The translations under genes and the position numbers were made by a program. Of a stretch of 41,031 nucleotides of DNA, positions 1-8,228 are shown one piece after another. Positions within the stretch are counted from its first letter, which is position 1. Each line of letters starts with the position of its first letter. This DNA comes from an uncultured Clostridia bacterium. Lineage in GTDB: Bacteria; Bacillota; Clostridia; Oscillospirales; Acutalibacteraceae. The notes below the pieces were generated by a model, which had not been told where the DNA came from, ran no database searches, and saw only the letters and a program-made list of their open reading frames with translations. Location: positions 1-41,031 of the forward strand of contig CALCHE010000118.1 in assembly GCA_937901145.1 (NCBI GenBank). The letters are read 5' to 3'.

Positions 1-361
1 TAGACAGACGCTTATGTTTTTCCCGCTCCAACAGACTTTTGATGACAGCCGCTACCTGCATAGGCTGACCGCTTTTCAGCCGCTCCATATTTTCCCGGTA
101 GCGCTGGTTCCAGTTTCCGCCGCCATCGGGTTCCAGTGCAGCAAAGGATTGCAGGAGTTCTTCTGCCTCCTGCCGGGTAATGACAGGCCGAAGGCCGGCC
201 TTCTCGCAGCCGTCACAGGGGACATACAGCTGCAGCCCGCCTTTCATCAACGTAAGGATATAATACATTTTCCGCTGTCCGTCCGGACGCTGCTCCATCA
301 TCCCGCTGATGGTTCCCGCTCCATGCATGGGGTGGGTTACACACTGGCCAATGTGATACAT
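1..361 (-). CDS. CarD family transcriptional regulator, 3' end cut by window edge
   Basis: The reading frame starts at the ATG at 361 and stays open to the left edge, giving 120 residues without a stop. The N-terminus reads MYHIGQCVTHPMHGAGTISG, the usual opening of small clostridial CarD-like proteins, which bind RNA polymerase through an N-terminal Tudor-like (RID) domain and contact DNA with a helical C-terminal domain. A strong ribosome site (GGAGGGG) lies about 5 bases before the ATG, and a good promoter sits at 387-415. By hand count the segment is about 56% GC and uses CGG and CGT arginine codons, whereas neighbouring genes are nearer 40-48% GC. This may mean recent acquisition or a different gene history. 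The C-terminal end lies outside the window, so the full length is unknown. Confidence 0.8.
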   Translation of the reverse strand, partial: MYHIGQCVTHPMHGAGTISGMMEQRPDGQRKMYYILTLMKGGLQLYVPCDGCEKAGLRPVITRQEAEELLQSFAALEPDGGGNWNQRYRENMERLKSGQPMQVAAVIKSLLEREKHKRLS

Positions 362-386
362 AAGCCCCTCCTGCACACTTTTTTCT

Positions 387-415
387 ATTATAGTCCATTA
401 TTTGGAAAAGCACAA
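387..415 (-). promoter_or_regulatory. Sigma-A promoter of the CarD gene
   Basis: Reading the minus strand, TTGTGC (410-415) and TATAAT (387-392) are separated by 17 bases. The predicted start is about 20 bases before the CarD ribosome site. It lies downstream of the spo0A terminator, so CarD is probably transcribed on its own. Confidence 0.65.
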
Positions 416-424
416 GAGGAACCG

Positions 425-468
425 AAAAAAATGGCACTGCATCCGCCGAAAAAGCGTGATACAGTGCC
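425..468 (-). terminator. Rho-independent terminator of spo0A
   Basis: An 11-bp stem (433-443 with 458-468, one G-T pair) encloses a loop that can pair further, and is followed on the minus strand by seven T residues (425-431). It begins 14 bases after the spo0A stop codon. Confidence 0.85.
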
Positions 469-482
469 CAAAATCTCCGTCA

Positions 483-1244
483 TCAGCCTGCTTTTTGCTC
501 CAGTCGGATGCGGTCTGCAATCATGGAAATAAACTCGGAATTGGTGGGCTTTCCCTTCACATTGCTGACCGTATACCCAAAAAATCCGTTAAGCACCTCC
601 ACATCGCCCCTGTCCCAGGCTACCTCGATGGCATGGCGGATAGCTCTTTCTACTCTGGAAGGAGTAGTCATATTATTTTTCGCAATAGTGGGATAAAGCT
701 CTTTGGTGACGGCATGGATAAGGTCAGGCTTACCGATAACCAACTTAATCGATTCACGGAGATACTCATATCCTTTTATGTGAGCGGGAACACCGATTTC
801 GCGCATTATATCCGAGATAACCGTTTCTACGGAATATGTATCTCTCGGAGCGGTACCGTTTTCTTTGCCCGACCACTCCATAAGCTGTATGAGTCTGCGG
901 CTCATCATACCGAAATCAAAGGGTCTGAGAAAATAATAATCAGCACCGGCAGAAATAAGCTCATTATGAAATGCGGGATTATCTATGGAAGACATAAGCG
1001 CTACCACAGGCTTACGGCCGTTTAATTTTTTAAGCTCGCCAAGCACACCGAGAGCATCTATTTTCTGCATAAAGACATCCATAAGCAGCATATCGGGATT
1101 ATACTTGTAAATCTGTTCTAAAACCTTCGAGCCGTCCTTTTCCACAAAAATAACCTCAAAATCCGATAAAGACAGATTTTTCTCGCACTGTCTTTCAAAT
1201 TCTTTGTCTTCTTTTGTAATCATAATTCTAATTTTGTTCGCCAT
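483..1244 (-). CDS. spo0A: Sporulation master regulator Spo0A, with atypical receiver domain
   Basis: Response regulator controlling entry into sporulation. I chose the ATG at 1244 (MANKIRIM) because AGGAGG lies 8 bases upstream; a further ATG at 1280 has no such site. The 253-residue product has a receiver domain (about 1-120) and a C-terminal DNA-binding effector domain whose helices are close to textbook Spo0A (SRVERAIRHAIEVAWDRG, then GKPTNSEFI). The phosphoacceptor Asp is present at about D56 (LLMDVFM). Other active-site positions differ from Bacillus subtilis Spo0A: the first of the two metal-binding acids aligns with K11, the switch Thr aligns with M84, and the conserved Lys is R107 (FLRPFD). 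spoIVB, a frequent upstream neighbour, is absent: der lies there instead. The gene appears monocistronic, with a terminator on each side. Confidence 0.95.
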   Translation of the reverse strand: MANKIRIMITKEDKEFERQCEKNLSLSDFEVIFVEKDGSKVLEQIYKYNPDMLLMDVFMQKIDALGVLGELKKLNGRKPVVALMSSIDNPAFHNELISAGADYYFLRPFDFGMMSRRLIQLMEWSGKENGTAPRDTYSVETVISDIMREIGVPAHIKGYEYLRESIKLVIGKPDLIHAVTKELYPTIAKNNMTTPSRVERAIRHAIEVAWDRGDVEVLNGFFGYTVSNVKGKPTNSEFISMIADRIRLEQKAG

Positions 1245-1335
1245 TGGAAAAACCTCCTGTAATGTGTAAATTTTTAACATTTTTTCGAATTACAGTGAGA
1301 TATTACCACATTATTTACATCCCTTCAAGGGGCAT

Positions 1336-1344
1336 TATGTCGAA
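1336..1344. promoter_or_regulatory. Candidate 0A box upstream of spo0A
   Basis: The sequence TATGTCGAA contains TGTCGAA, the core of the Spo0A-binding 0A box (TTTGTCRAA). It lies about 95 bases upstream of the spo0A start, where autoregulation would be expected. This is a match to a short motif only. Confidence 0.4.
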
Positions 1345-1374
1345 TAATAGGACAGATATAAAAATTTTTTCTGA

Positions 1375-1408
1375 AAATAAATACAGCCGTCAAATCAATG
1401 ACAGCTGC
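1375..1408 (-). terminator. Rho-independent terminator of der
   Basis: A 9-bp stem (1384-1392 with 1399-1407, one G-T pair) with a 6-base loop is followed on the minus strand by a T-rich tail. It lies about 30 bases after the der stop codon, between der and spo0A. Confidence 0.65.
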
Positions 1409-1439
1409 ATAATTCAAGTTAATATTATTCACAAAAAGC

Positions 1440-2762
1440 TTATTTCCCGTCTCTTTCGCGGATAACAAATCTCGTAGGTGTGCCCTCGAGACCGAAAACT
1501 TCTCTTATCTGATTATCGAGATAACGCTGATAACTGTAATGGAAAAGCTCCTTGCTGTTTACGAAGCATACAAACGTGGGCGGTCTGGTAGATGCCTGAG
1601 TCATATAGTAAATTTTAAGTCGCTTACCCTTATCCGTAGGCGGCTGAACTCTGGCGGTAGCTGATGCCAGAACATCGTTAAGCTTACCGGTAGAAATTCT
1701 CATTGAGTTCTGCTCGTCCACAAATTTGATAAGCTCGAAAAGTCTGTCAAGTCTCTGTCCTGTTTTGGCTGAGATAAAGATAATAGGAGCATAGGACATA
1801 AATGAAAAGTCGTTCATAAGCTTCTTTCGGTAGCTGTCCATAGTCTTTCCGTCCTTTTCCAGGGCATCCCATTTGTTAACAGCGATAATGCAAGCCTTGC
1901 CCATTTCGTGAGCGATGCCTGCTACCTTGGAATCCTGCTCGGTAAAGCCCTCGAGAGCATCGATCATAATAACACAGACCGTAGCTCTTTCAACTGCCAT
2001 TTTAGCACGGATAACGGAATACTTCTCTATCTGATCCTCTACCTTACTCTTTCTGCGAAGACCTGCCGTGTCGATGAACATAAATTCACCGAACTCATTG
2101 GTAATGAAGGTATCCGTAGCATCACGGGTAGTACCTGCTATATTCGAAACGATAGCTCTTTCCTCACCTGAAATAGCATTAATGAGAGATGACTTACCTA
2201 CATTAGGCTTACCGATAACGGCTACCTTGATAGTATTATCCTCTTCCTCCTCTGCCGGTTCCTCGGGAAGATGCTCCAGTACAGCATCCAGAAGGTCACC
2301 TGTACCGTGACCGTGAACAGATGATACTGCGATAGGATCGCCTAAGCCGAGATTATAGAACTCATAAAATTCCATCGGTGTTTCACCGACAGTATCACAT
2401 TTATTTACACAGAGAACGAGAGGCTTATTACTTTTTATAAGCATAGCTGCTACATCCTCATCGGTAGCCACTACACCGCTGCGTAAATCAGTAACGAAAA
2501 TGATTACATCAGCACTGTCGATAGCAAGCTGAGCCTGACGGCGCATCTGCTTTAAAATAATGTCATCACTGTGAGGCTCGATACCGCCTGTGTCAATGAG
2601 AAGAAAATGACGGTTAAGCCATTCGCAGTCACCGTAAATTCTGTCTCGGGTAACACCGGGGGTGTCATCGACGATGGAAAGACGCTGTCCGATAAGTTTA
2701 TTGAAAAGAGTAGATTTACCTACATTTGGTCTGCCTACAATTGCTACTATCGGTCTTGCCAT
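1440..2762 (-). CDS. der: Ribosome biogenesis GTPase Der (EngA)
   Basis: Tandem GTPase required for 50S ribosomal subunit maturation. The 440-residue product shows two complete G domains: P-loops GRPNVGKS (about 10-17) and GKPNVGKS (about 184-191), switch motifs DTPG/DTGG and DTAG, and NKCD and NKWD guanine-specificity motifs, followed by the C-terminal KH-like domain. Length is typical of the family. AGGAGG lies 8 bases before the ATG. The gene starts 15 bases after the stop of the radical-SAM DUF512 gene and is probably the last gene of the yceD-rpmF-DUF512-der operon, as a terminator follows. Confidence 0.97.
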   Translation of the reverse strand: MARPIVAIVGRPNVGKSTLFNKLIGQRLSIVDDTPGVTRDRIYGDCEWLNRHFLLIDTGGIEPHSDDIILKQMRRQAQLAIDSADVIIFVTDLRSGVVATDEDVAAMLIKSNKPLVLCVNKCDTVGETPMEFYEFYNLGLGDPIAVSSVHGHGTGDLLDAVLEHLPEEPAEEEEDNTIKVAVIGKPNVGKSSLINAISGEERAIVSNIAGTTRDATDTFITNEFGEFMFIDTAGLRRKSKVEDQIEKYSVIRAKMAVERATVCVIMIDALEGFTEQDSKVAGIAHEMGKACIIAVNKWDALEKDGKTMDSYRKKLMNDFSFMSYAPIIFISAKTGQRLDRLFELIKFVDEQNSMRISTGKLNDVLASATARVQPPTDKGKRLKIYYMTQASTRPPTFVCFVNSKELFHYSYQRYLDNQIREVFGLEGTPTRFVIRERDGK

Positions 2763-2777
2763 AGTGTGTTCCTCCTT

Positions 2778-4079
2778 TTATTCTGAAAGTATAATATCTG
2801 CAAGCTCATATCCGTCACAGGAAACGGCTGTTATTTCCGCACCGAGTTCCCTTTCTGCATCCTCGACAGAAACATCATCGAGAAATACATCACCCTCACT
2901 GCGAAGCATAACAGAAGGAATAAGAAGCCTGCCGTGTAAGTTTTTATCTTTAAGCTGATTGATAAGGTCACCGCCCGTGATAAGTCCTGCCACGGTAATG
3001 CTGTGACCGAAAAAGTCATTGACTATAGAATAAACATCGACGGTAATGCGCGGATATTTCTGTGTTACCGCATCGCACAGCTCCTTCATAAGAGGATAAG
3101 CCGCCACACCTGTAGCAAGACTCAGATGCTTCTCTTTTCCGCTGTAATTACTCTTTTCCAGAGCAGAGAGAAATTCCTCTCTGGTGCTCGTCCACATACC
3201 GACCCCGTTTTCAATCTGGCTGTAATTTTCGTAGTATTCTCCGTCGGGTATTTTTCTGCCCGCTTTAAGATAGAATTCATCAGCCGCATAAGCAAGTCTT
3301 GTGCCGTGTTTTTCCTTAAAGGCATCACCGAAGGCGGTAATGATGTCGATTACCTCCCCTGCAGTTTCTGCGGTATACTCAGGCATTTCGAAAAGGCCCT
3401 CGCGGTATTTAGTTACACCTACAGGTACTGCGGCTATGCTTTTCACACCGGGATAAAGCTTTCCGAGCTCCTCGAGACTGTATCTCAGCTCTTCTCCGTC
3501 ATTTATTCCCGGGCAAAGAACGAGCTGAGTGTTAATCTCGATACCGTTTTCAGCGAGTCTGCCGATGATATCAAGACATTCCCCTGCCCTTTTATTTTTC
3601 ATCATCTTCACACGGAGCTCTTTATTCATCGTATGAACGGAAATATTCACGGGGCTTATGTGCATTTCGATAATTCGCTCAACATCTCTTTCCGTGAGAT
3701 TGGTAAGAGTTATATAATTACCGAAAAGGAATGACAGACGGGAATCGTCGTCCTTGAAATAAAGAGTCTTTCGCATACCCTTCGGAAGCTGATCGATGAA
3801 ACAGAAAATACACTTATTTTTACAGTGGTGCTGTTCATCCATAAGGAAGGACTCAAACTCCAAGCCTAAATCCTCCTCTTCATCCTTTCGAACGCGTGTA
3901 TATTTGACTTTTTCACCGCTCTGAAATTCCACGAGAATATCCTTTTCCTTGGCATAAAACTGGTAGTCAAGAAAATCATTAACGGGATTTCTGTTAAGCG
4001 AAAGAAGAACATCGCCATCCTTTATTCCTCTGCCGTAAGCGGGAGAGTTTTTTATTATACCCTTTATTATGACTGACAT
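2778..4079 (-). CDS. Radical SAM protein with PDZ-like N-terminus and DUF512
   Basis: The product from the ATG at 4079 is 433 residues. I prefer this start over one at 4160 because AAAGGAGG lies 9-10 bases upstream. It begins with a PDZ-like segment (IIKNSPAYGRGIKDGDVLLS, about 8-27) and then carries CKNKCIFC (C86, C90, C93), a CxxxCxxC set that would ligate the 4Fe-4S cluster of a radical SAM enzyme. The remainder matches the DUF512 pattern (TIGR03279-like family). Proteins of this type are commonly encoded next to der in Clostridia, but their reaction is unknown to me. Here it lies between rpmF and der on the same strand, which suggests a link to ribosome assembly or translation by association only. 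Confidence 0.85.
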   Translation of the reverse strand: MSVIIKGIIKNSPAYGRGIKDGDVLLSLNRNPVNDFLDYQFYAKEKDILVEFQSGEKVKYTRVRKDEEEDLGLEFESFLMDEQHHCKNKCIFCFIDQLPKGMRKTLYFKDDDSRLSFLFGNYITLTNLTERDVERIIEMHISPVNISVHTMNKELRVKMMKNKRAGECLDIIGRLAENGIEINTQLVLCPGINDGEELRYSLEELGKLYPGVKSIAAVPVGVTKYREGLFEMPEYTAETAGEVIDIITAFGDAFKEKHGTRLAYAADEFYLKAGRKIPDGEYYENYSQIENGVGMWTSTREEFLSALEKSNYSGKEKHLSLATGVAAYPLMKELCDAVTQKYPRITVDVYSIVNDFFGHSITVAGLITGGDLINQLKDKNLHGRLLIPSVMLRSEGDVFLDDVSVEDAERELGAEITAVSCDGYELADIILSE

Positions 4080-4120
4080 TACTATTCTTCCTCCTTTCTT
4101 AAAGAAACCGTTATTAAAGC

Positions 4121-4150
4121 AAAAAGGCAGAGAAAGCAGTACTGCTTCTC
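4121..4150 (-). terminator. Hairpin with T-run after rpmF (possible partial terminator)
   Basis: An 8-9 bp stem (4130-4138 with 4143-4150) with a 4-base loop lies 21 bases after the rpmF stop. On the minus strand it is followed within about 5 bases by TTTTT (4121-4125). It may reduce transcription into the DUF512-der part of the operon. Confidence 0.45.
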
Positions 4151-4171
4151 CACCTCTCAAAGTTCAAAGGC

Positions 4172-4357
4172 TTAGTCTTCGTCCTTTGCAATTACCTGCT
4201 TACCTTTGTAGTAACCACACTCAGCGCAAACCTTGTGGGGAACTGTATAAGCGCCGCACTGCTTGCATCTTACAAGTGTAGGAGCGTCGAGCTTCCACAC
4301 GTTTGAACGTCTCTTGTCTCTTCTTGCCTTTGATACTCTTCTCTTTGGTACTGCCAT
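4172..4357 (-). CDS. rpmF: 50S ribosomal protein L32
   Basis: A 61-residue basic protein starting MAVPKRRVSKARRDKRR, the standard L32 opening, followed by a zinc-ribbon pair CKQC (about 36-39) and CAEC (about 48-51). This is the zinc-binding form of L32. AAGGAGG lies about 9 bases before the ATG. It follows the yceD-like gene by 43 bases, the classical yceD-rpmF order, and shares its promoter. Confidence 0.97.
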   Translation of the reverse strand: MAVPKRRVSKARRDKRRSNVWKLDAPTLVRCKQCGAYTVPHKVCAECGYYKGKQVIAKDED

Positions 4358-4400
4358 TGCCCAGCACCTCCTTATAAATAATAATTAAATGAATAACCTT

Positions 4401-4895
4401 TTAATCTTCCAGTAACCCGAGCAGAGCCTCCAGACGGGGGTCAATGTCCTTTTTACAGTTACAGGAATCAGTGTTGAGATTCGCACCGCATTTGGTACAA
4501 ACTCCCTTGCAGTCTTCTTTACAAAGAAACTTAGAAGGAAGAGCAAGGAATATGTCTTCTAAAGTGAGCTGGAGCAAATCGAGCTTCATATCCTCGACGA
4601 GAATGTAATCGTCGTTATCATCCTCATTAAGAGAAGAAACAAGACCGTGAACCATCGGTATGTCGAAATCCAGCTTTACGGGCTCTGCACATCTGTCACA
4701 GAAAACCTCCAGACTGAAGGTGGCATTGGCTTCGATAGTTACTACTCCTACTACGTTTCTGATTTCACCTCTGACTGAAACAGGTGTCGTGAATGGAAAC
4801 ACACCGTCCAATTCCTCTTCGGAAAAATCAAATTCACCATCAACGGGAAGTCTGGTAACTCCGCCGTTAAATAAGCTTTCAAGTGCAATATACAT
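4401..4895 (-). CDS. yceD: YceD/DUF177 family protein, 23S rRNA accumulation factor
   Basis: A 164-residue protein directly upstream of rpmF, the position and size typical of the DUF177 family, which is linked to 23S rRNA processing or accumulation. It carries a CDRC pair in the middle and a Cys-rich C-terminus (CKEDCKGVCTKCG, then CNC) that probably binds zinc, a common feature of Firmicute members. The segment between them is acidic. An AGGTG site lies about 4 bases before the ATG at 4895. A near-perfect sigma-A promoter lies at 4921-4949, giving a very short leader. Confidence 0.9.
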   Translation of the reverse strand: MYIALESLFNGGVTRLPVDGEFDFSEEELDGVFPFTTPVSVRGEIRNVVGVVTIEANATFSLEVFCDRCAEPVKLDFDIPMVHGLVSSLNEDDNDDYILVEDMKLDLLQLTLEDIFLALPSKFLCKEDCKGVCTKCGANLNTDSCNCKKDIDPRLEALLGLLED

Positions 4896-4920
4896 AACTC
4901 ACCTCATATTAACAGATAAC

Positions 4921-4949
4921 ATTATATAGATATAGGGTTGATTTGTCAA
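4921..4949 (-). promoter_or_regulatory. Consensus sigma-A promoter of the yceD-rpmF operon
   Basis: TTGACA (4944-4949) and TATAAT (4921-4926) on the minus strand with exactly 17 bases between them, a perfect match to consensus. It is consistent with strong constitutive expression of ribosomal protein L32 and its partners. Confidence 0.92.
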
Positions 4950-4990
4950 TAAAAAACTGAAAATTGATTAAAAAATTCTTTAAAATAGAT

Positions 4991-7900
4991 TTATTTCTTC
5001 GTTGTAAAGGTAAATATGTCGGAAATTTCGCTGAAATAATTTTTACCGTTCAGGTTTTTAACAGCCTTGATTTTAAATTTACAGGTCGTTCCTGCCTTAA
5101 GACCCTTCACCTTGTATTTGTTTTTCCCTGTAACGGTAGTGATGCGGACATACTTTTTCTTCTCTTTATTATACATAAAGATCTGATACTTTTCTGCACC
5201 GTTCACCTTATCCCAGGTAAGAGTGAGATATGTCTTTTTTCTGGCTGAAAGCTTCACCTTACTTACCTTATCAGGCTTAGTGGTAAAGGAATATACGGCA
5301 GAGGTATTAGTGCTGAAGGACTTACCGCCCGAAAGCTTCACGGACTTGATTTTAAACTTATAAGTCGTTCCTGCCTTAAGACCCGAAACAGTATAGGAAT
5401 TACCGTTAGCCGTAGCTACCTTCACATACTTCTTTTTCTTGGTGCTGTACTGATAAACATAGTAGCAGCTCGTAGCCTTTGTCTCGTTCCATGTAAGCTT
5501 AAAAGATGAGGTTTTAACCGCTGAAGCCTTAACCTCGGTTACCTTAGCAGGCTTGGTACGGAAGGTAAGATCTGTAGTTTCTCCCGTGAATACACCGAAG
5601 GTGGTTCTGATTCTCGGTCTTATACGGATTTTATATTCCTTACCGGGATTTCTGCCCTTAAGCTCATAGCTGTTAGTCGTGACAGTTTTATGTTTGAGAT
5701 ATTTTTTCTTATTGTCTTTATAAATATAAATATCATAACCCGTAGCATTAGGCACAGCATTCCATTTCAGCTTGGCTCCGATATCCGTAGGTGTAGCCTT
5801 GAAGCCCTGTACCTTTGACGGAAGAGTGGTAGCTGAGAATTCAGCCGAAGGTGTGCCCTCATAAACGATTCCGTTTATCGTTTTTACGGGAACAAGCTTA
5901 AATTTACTGAATGAAGAATTAGAAAGCTTGGTGGGCTTATATTTCGTTTTGATAAAGGTTCTGAGTAACGAATAGACACCGCCGGACTCTTTGTAAAGGT
6001 CGTACTTGGCACCGGGAATAGTATTCCATGTGACAGTATAGCTGCTGTTTGTAACATTCGAAAGAGTAATACCCGTAACAACACCGGGAATGTTTTTCAT
6101 ATCGACAACAGCCGAATAATTACCGTAAACATTCTGTCCCTGCACACTACCGAAGGCTCGTACCGAAAGCATACCGCTGACTGCCTGTTCACCTGTCACA
6201 GTATAGAAGGCTGCCTCGGGAGCAAAAGTAGATATTTTAGTGTATGAACGGTCAGTGGGGTTATAGCTGTAAATCTCATAACCGCCGATATAGCTCGTGG
6301 CGGAAAGACAGATAACGGGGCCGTACTTTTTAGTAGTACCAGTATCCTCGATTACAGCTCTTATATATATTTTATTGTCTGTCTTTTCAGGTGCAGCCCA
6401 TGAAAGAGACACACTGCCGTCTTCGTTTTTCTTTACATTAGAAATATAGGTGTTATCGGGAACACTGTTATTGACATTCACCGTATAGGGTGAATAGGCC
6501 GTAACGGCTTTATGAGAAACACTGCCTCTGCCGTCAATGGCAAAAACCTCATAATTTACGGCACCCAACGAGGGAGAGAAATTAAGAACAACCGAATCTG
6601 CCTTTATAGCTGACAGCGTTACGGCAGAGGGTACTACAGAATCGCCGTTAACGACGACATATTTTACCTTATCGAAGCTTCCCGTAGAGTCGTAAGCACC
6701 GATTACAGCAGTACCGCTTCTGAGAAATCTTATTTTATTATCAGGAGTGATTTCTGCGATTTTGGCATTATATGACACCAGATGCATGTCAACATCATTT
6801 CTGCCGGTAATAAACGAAGGAGCATACTCCCCTATCGCCACCTGAATCTGAGTGGTAATATCAACGAATGTGGCAGGAACATAGCCCTCATAGGTAACTC
6901 CGCTCAGAACAAAGCTTACTCTGTACCAATAGGGATACTGAAGAACTGAAAGATAATAGTCAGTATCTGTGGACACCTTGCCCAGAATTTTTACGGAAGC
7001 ACCCTTTGCGAGCTTGATAACACTGCCCGAAGCATTTGTACGCTGAGAATAATAGATAGAAGGTCCTGTTCTGACGAAGCAAGAATCGGCTGTGATTTTA
7101 CCTGTCTGTTCGAAGCCGTCGGAAAGCTCACCTTTGCCGTCAAGAGTCGACTCAAGGGGCATATTTTCATAAACGGGAATGGAAAAAACATACTTATTAT
7201 CGATAAGACCCGACCTTACATAAGAAACATAGGTCGAATAGCCCTGACTGAGCGCGCCTGTCAGATTGGTCATATACTGATGGTCGTAGACATTGTATTT
7301 TCCGTTGGGATTGACATTGAATCGCTGAAGATAACCTGTGAACTGTCCGCAGGCTATATAAGAGGAAGCGAGGAATTCCGCACCGCCGTTAATGGATTTG
7401 ACAGGTGTGTTCCAGGGTCTTCCGTAGGTAGTTCCCTCACTCGCCCATTTAAGTCCTCTGGCAATAGCGCCTGTTCCGTCTGTAGCACCGATGTTATAAA
7501 AATTATAAATACCGGGATAGGTAGAGTGGGTACCTGTTACACTCTTGCTTCCGTTAGAGCCTACCTCATTAAGGATTTTCGAGGCAATATAGCAGGGATT
7601 GACATTATACTTTTTACCTGCTTCGAGAATAGCCTGAGAATACTTTTTGGATGTTTTTTTCAGCTCACCGTCTTTATTGTAATAGGTGATTTTTTTATTT
7701 GCCATAAAGGAGCCCTTAAGAACATTTTCCACAGCCTCGACAGTGAAATGCTCACTGTAGGAGAGTGTTTCAAACATAAAGATGCCGTCCTCATTGAGGA
7801 AGTTTCTCGGATCCATAAAATAGGCAACAGCCAGACGGTTTGCCTCAACAAAGCCACCGTCCTTTTCGATATATTTATTCGTGGAATAGTTGTAGTCCCC

Positions 7901-8200
7901 TATGTCCTTACTTTTAAAAATTTCAGAAGCAGCTGACGAGGAAACGAGAGATTTGGCTCCACCTTCACTGTCAACGGCCATATTGAAATCAAGTCCTGTA
8001 AAAAAAGGTTCAAACTCCCAGGTGGGATGCGCCTGATGGAGCTGTCTTAAATAAGGCTTATAGCTTTCAGGAAAAGCGGCGATTTTTCTCTCAAAATCAT
8101 CCTCGGCAGCAAAAGAAGCCGTTGCCGTTAAAAGACAAACCAGGACTGCTATGATAAAAGCACACAGTATTCCTTTTTTGTTTTTAATGATTTTTTTCAT
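4991..8200 (-). CDS. Secreted cell-wall hydrolase: GH73-like glucosaminidase, SH3-like domain, Fn3 repeats
   Basis: A 1069-residue protein with a clear signal peptide (KKIIKNKKG, a hydrophobic run, then ASFA cut near residue 31). Residues about 45-330 resemble clostridial glucosaminidases of the GH73 type (AYFMDPRNFL near 126, KILNEVG with likely catalytic Glu near 212, IYNFYNIGA near 231), which cleave peptidoglycan glycan strands. A bacterial SH3-like segment follows (about 375-450, TADSCFVRTGPS), then a Big2-like stretch, and in the C-terminal half several fibronectin type III repeats with recurring KVTEVKASAVKTSSFKLTW-type starts and GLKAGTTYKFKIK ends. There is no sortase motif, so it is probably secreted or held by wall binding. 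It starts 28 bases after the DivIVA-like gene with no terminator between, so both are likely co-transcribed. AGGAAG lies about 7 bases before the ATG. Confidence 0.82.
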   Translation of the reverse strand: MKKIIKNKKGILCAFIIAVLVCLLTATASFAAEDDFERKIAAFPESYKPYLRQLHQAHPTWEFEPFFTGLDFNMAVDSEGGAKSLVSSSAASEIFKSKDIGDYNYSTNKYIEKDGGFVEANRLAVAYFMDPRNFLNEDGIFMFETLSYSEHFTVEAVENVLKGSFMANKKITYYNKDGELKKTSKKYSQAILEAGKKYNVNPCYIASKILNEVGSNGSKSVTGTHSTYPGIYNFYNIGATDGTGAIARGLKWASEGTTYGRPWNTPVKSINGGAEFLASSYIACGQFTGYLQRFNVNPNGKYNVYDHQYMTNLTGALSQGYSTYVSYVRSGLIDNKYVFSIPVYENMPLESTLDGKGELSDGFEQTGKITADSCFVRTGPSIYYSQRTNASGSVIKLAKGASVKILGKVSTDTDYYLSVLQYPYWYRVSFVLSGVTYEGYVPATFVDITTQIQVAIGEYAPSFITGRNDVDMHLVSYNAKIAEITPDNKIRFLRSGTAVIGAYDSTGSFDKVKYVVVNGDSVVPSAVTLSAIKADSVVLNFSPSLGAVNYEVFAIDGRGSVSHKAVTAYSPYTVNVNNSVPDNTYISNVKKNEDGSVSLSWAAPEKTDNKIYIRAVIEDTGTTKKYGPVICLSATSYIGGYEIYSYNPTDRSYTKISTFAPEAAFYTVTGEQAVSGMLSVRAFGSVQGQNVYGNYSAVVDMKNIPGVVTGITLSNVTNSSYTVTWNTIPGAKYDLYKESGGVYSLLRTFIKTKYKPTKLSNSSFSKFKLVPVKTINGIVYEGTPSAEFSATTLPSKVQGFKATPTDIGAKLKWNAVPNATGYDIYIYKDNKKKYLKHKTVTTNSYELKGRNPGKEYKIRIRPRIRTTFGVFTGETTDLTFRTKPAKVTEVKASAVKTSSFKLTWNETKATSCYYVYQYSTKKKKYVKVATANGNSYTVSGLKAGTTYKFKIKSVKLSGGKSFSTNTSAVYSFTTKPDKVSKVKLSARKKTYLTLTWDKVNGAEKYQIFMYNKEKKKYVRITTVTGKNKYKVKGLKAGTTCKFKIKAVKNLNGKNYFSEISDIFTFTTKK

Positions 8201-8228
8201 ATTGTCACTTCCTGTAATTTAAATAGGA

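Noticed and set aside
402..1025. Plus-strand open frame of 207 codons opposite spo0A
   Set aside because: Antisense to spo0A, crosses its terminator, and encodes no recognisable protein.
7280..7936. Plus-strand open frame of 218 codons opposite the wall hydrolase
   Set aside because: Lies wholly inside a strongly supported gene, has no ribosome site or recognisable motif, and reflects codon bias of the opposite strand. The same applies to other long antisense frames, for example 3003-3734, 10826-11647, 30758-31399 and 32784-33548.
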